The notes under the pieces are model-generated. The model was not told where the DNA came from. It worked only from the letters and a program-made list of their open reading frames with translations, and searched no databases. The position numbers were made by a program, and so were the translations under genes. A DNA stretch of 17,601 bases from Parasulfuritortus sp037446165 (GTDB taxonomy: Bacteria > Pseudomonadota > Gammaproteobacteria > Burkholderiales > Thiobacillaceae): assembly GCA_037446165.1 (NCBI GenBank), contig JBBIJC010000050.1, forward strand, positions 1 through 17,601, given 5' to 3'. Positions 15,943-17,601 of the stretch are shown here, one piece after another; position 1 is the first letter of the stretch, and each line of letters starts with the position of its first letter.

Positions 15943-16308
15943 TCAGCCAATTACCTTTTTGACCACTTCCAGCAGCTTCTGAGGGTCGAAGGGCTTGACC
16001 AGCCAGCCGGTCGCGCCAGCAGCCTTGCCGGAGGCCTTCATGGCGTCGGAGGACTCGGTGGTCAGCATCAGGATCGGCGTGCTGCGGTACTGCGGCATGG
16101 TGCGCAGGGTCTTGATCAGGGTCAGTCCATCCATCTTCGGCATATTCTGGTCGGTCAGGACCAGATCCGCGCTGCGGCCCTTGGCCTTGTTGAGGCCATC
16201 CTCGCCATCCACGGCCTCCATGACTTCATAGCCCGCGCTCTTGAGCGTGAAGGCCACCATCTGGCGGATGGAGGCCGAATCGTCGACAGTCAGTACTAGC
16301 TTGCCCAT
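15943..16308 (-). CDS. cheY: Chemotaxis response regulator CheY, 121 aa
   Basis: Single receiver domain. It has acidic pocket Asp9/Asp10, phospho-acceptor Asp53 (LTDQNMPKMDG), Thr83 (MLTTE), Trp102 at the position of the switch aromatic (Tyr106 in E. coli) and Lys105 (VKPFDP). There is no output domain, so it acts by binding, most likely the flagellar switch protein FliM. The ATG at 16308 is preceded by GAGGAG. It lies 15 bp after the MCP-like gene and 110 bp before cheA. No cheZ follows it, unlike in many proteobacterial clusters. The Trp in place of Tyr is common in CheY proteins of this type. Confidence 0.96.
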   Translation of the reverse strand: MGKLVLTVDDSASIRQMVAFTLKSAGYEVMEAVDGEDGLNKAKGRSADLVLTDQNMPKMDGLTLIKTLRTMPQYRSTPILMLTTESSDAMKASGKAAGATGWLVKPFDPQKLLEVVKKVIG

Positions 16309-16323
16309 GTTGCTCCTCGCTGA

Positions 16324-17478
16324 TTAGAACAATTCGATGTCACCGGAATCGATGCTTTCCTGGCTGACAGGATTCATCCGCTCCGATGCCTTGCGGACCG
16401 TTTCGCGCACACGCTGATGTGCGGCGGACAGTCCGGTGGAAAGATCGTGGACATCGTGCACTGCGAGATCCATCGAGGAAATGATTTCCTGCACCGATTC
16501 GATGCGCCGCGTGGCGTGATTGACCAGTTGGCTGGTCATGTCCTGGAATTGCAGGGCGCGAACCGCGGTGTTGACCTCCTGGCTGACCTGCTCGGCCAGG
16601 GCGTCGATATCCTGCACGGCCGAACCCATTTTCATGTTCATCTGTTCGATCTGCGCCATGGTGTCCTGCACCCGCTGTTTCGACTGCAGGGTATAGGTCA
16701 TGTCGGTCGATGCCACCTTCAGGATGGAGTCCTGGGCACTGGTCAGTGAGTCGTTGACCAGTTCCATATGGTTGCGGATTTCGCTGCTGAACTGGTTGGT
16801 GCGTAGCGACAGGGAGCGGACTTCGTCGGCGACGACGGCGAAGCCACGGCCGGCTTCCCCGGCCCGCGCGGCCTCGATCGCCGCGTTCAGGGCCAGCAGA
16901 TTGGTCTGTTTTGAAATGGCCTCGATCTCGCCCAGGATAGCCAGAACGGAGCCGACCTGATGGTTCATGTTGTCCATCGACTCGACCAGGCTCATGGCGA
17001 TCTTGCTGGTGGTTATCGTGTTCTCGACGAAGGTATCCAGGGTTTTTGCGGTATCCAGAATGAAGCTGGCGAACAGCTTGTTGTCGGAATCGTTGCCTTG
17101 CCCTTTTGCAATTCCCAGGGCGGCATTGCGCTGGCTCTGGACCAGTTCATTCATGCTGCTGAAGCTGTGCAACAGGGTGTCGATGGCCTGGTGCAGCAGT
17201 TCATTGACCCGCTGCAATTCCTCGGTGCCTGCCCGGCACTGGCTTCCGGCGCCCTCGACCACGTCATCGGCCAGGGCAATCAATTCCTTGATCGGCGGGG
17301 AAGCCTCTTGATTGGAAACCATGCCAGTCGTGGCGCCCTGGCGCAGCGAAACCGCCAGAATTAACAGCGTTGCCATGACAATGGCAGCCAGCCGCCCAAG
17401 CGGCGGGGCAAACCAAGTGACCAGCGCCACGACAAGCGCCGTGGCGACTACGAGTAGTGCGTACTTGCTGGAAGTCAA
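16324..17478 (-). CDS. Membrane-anchored MCP-like protein with a CheZ-like motif, 384 aa
   Basis: Two N-terminal membrane segments (about 6-23 and 29-45) with almost no periplasmic part are followed by a long helical cytoplasmic region. A chemoreceptor signalling tip is present at 189-226 (KQTNLLALNAAIEAARAGEAG), so it should join receptor arrays. It has no HAMP, no sensor domain and no xWxxF tail. Near the C terminus ALQFQDMTSQLV (Asp313, Gln317) resembles the CheZ catalytic segment FQDLTGQ, whose Asp and Gln have the same spacing. The protein ends in GDIELF, reminiscent of C-terminal CheY-binding peptides. It is the first gene of the FliA-promoted operon, 15 bp before cheY. The TTG start is supported by AGGGGA six bases upstream; the next Met would remove the first membrane segment. 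CheY-P phosphatase or CheY docking activity is an inference. Confidence 0.85.
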   Translation of the reverse strand: MTSSKYALLVVATALVVALVTWFAPPLGRLAAIVMATLLILAVSLRQGATTGMVSNQEASPPIKELIALADDVVEGAGSQCRAGTEELQRVNELLHQAIDTLLHSFSSMNELVQSQRNAALGIAKGQGNDSDNKLFASFILDTAKTLDTFVENTITTSKIAMSLVESMDNMNHQVGSVLAILGEIEAISKQTNLLALNAAIEAARAGEAGRGFAVVADEVRSLSLRTNQFSSEIRNHMELVNDSLTSAQDSILKVASTDMTYTLQSKQRVQDTMAQIEQMNMKMGSAVQDIDALAEQVSQEVNTAVRALQFQDMTSQLVNHATRRIESVQEIISSMDLAVHDVHDLSTGLSAAHQRVRETVRKASERMNPVSQESIDSGDIELF

Positions 17479-17484
17479 AAACGA

Positions 17485-17490
17485 TCCCCT
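17485..17490 (-). promoter_or_regulatory. Ribosome binding site deciding a TTG start
   Basis: AGGGGA on the minus strand lies six bases before TTG (17478-17476) of the MCP-like gene. There is no nearby in-frame ATG, so this site supports the unusual TTG start. Confidence 0.7.
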
Positions 17491-17522
17491 ACGGGCTAGG
17501 CCGGATATTTTAGGTTGCCAGA

Positions 17523-17549
17523 ATATCGGCTGCGGCTGGAGAAACTTTA
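17523..17549 (-). promoter_or_regulatory. Sigma-28 (FliA) promoter of the chemotaxis operon
   Basis: On the minus strand TAAAGTTT (17549-17542), an 11-bp spacer and GCCGATAT (17530-17523) match the FliA consensus TAAAGTTT-N11-GCCGATAA at all but the last base. Transcription would start near 17515, leaving a leader of about 40 bases before the TTG of the MCP-like gene. This places the downstream chemotaxis genes in the late flagellar class. Confidence 0.9.
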
Positions 17550-17601
17550 ACCCGTTTTGCCTTGAGAACTTGCACAGGTGGCGGACCTGCGCACTTTCTC
17601 A

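Overview
The window (GC-rich, with dense short-spaced genes) looks like a chromosomal segment of a flagellated betaproteobacterium. This rests on the regulatory-type PTS trio (mannose-family EIIA, HPr, EI), on the chemotaxis gene set and on the Aer/CZB style of the receptors. The order (Rhodocyclales, Nitrosomonadales, Neisseriales or a relative) cannot be settled from sequence alone. Nearly all of it is coding, and no mobile element, CRISPR array, tRNA or rRNA was seen.

Positions 1-2522 (+ strand): an unannotated 137-bp leader, then three overlapping genes for EIIA(Man-type), HPr and enzyme I. This phosphorelay has no sugar permease in the window. The HPr carries both His15 and an HprK-type Ser46. 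The leader may hold a 9-codon reading frame whose stop overlaps the EIIA start, or alternatively a sigma-70-like promoter.

Positions 17549-2569 (- strand): one long chemotaxis operon converging on the PTS genes. It starts at a near-consensus flagellar sigma-28 (FliA) promoter at 17523-17549. In transcription order it encodes a small membrane MCP-like protein with a CheZ-like motif, CheY, CheA, CheW, two large PAS-containing chemoreceptors, CheR, CheD, CheB, a STAS anti-sigma antagonist and a receiver-PP2C phosphatase-anti-sigma kinase protein (HsbA/HsbR or CrsA/CrsR type). Spacing between genes is 10-110 bp or overlapping, which fits a single unit.

How it would work: the two Aer-like receptors (one also with a periplasmic helical sensor and a C-terminal zinc-binding CZB domain) control CheA through CheW. 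CheA phosphorylates CheY and CheB. CheR, CheB and CheD set receptor adaptation, and both large receptors end in a xWxxF pentapeptide for CheR/CheB tethering. No separate cheZ is present. The MCP-like protein next to CheY has a DxTxQ motif like the CheZ active site and ends in GDIELF, a tail almost shared by CheD (GDVELFT). The terminal STAS/phosphatase pair probably links chemotaxis or motility state to a sigma factor or anti-sigma factor.

Notable structure: the two large receptor genes share a direct repeat of about 1003 bp that looks identical. CheA has an acidic/aromatic repeat linker interrupted by a 100-N assembly gap flanked by identical 55-bp ends. Removing the duplicated 55 bp plus the Ns restores one open frame of 788 residues.
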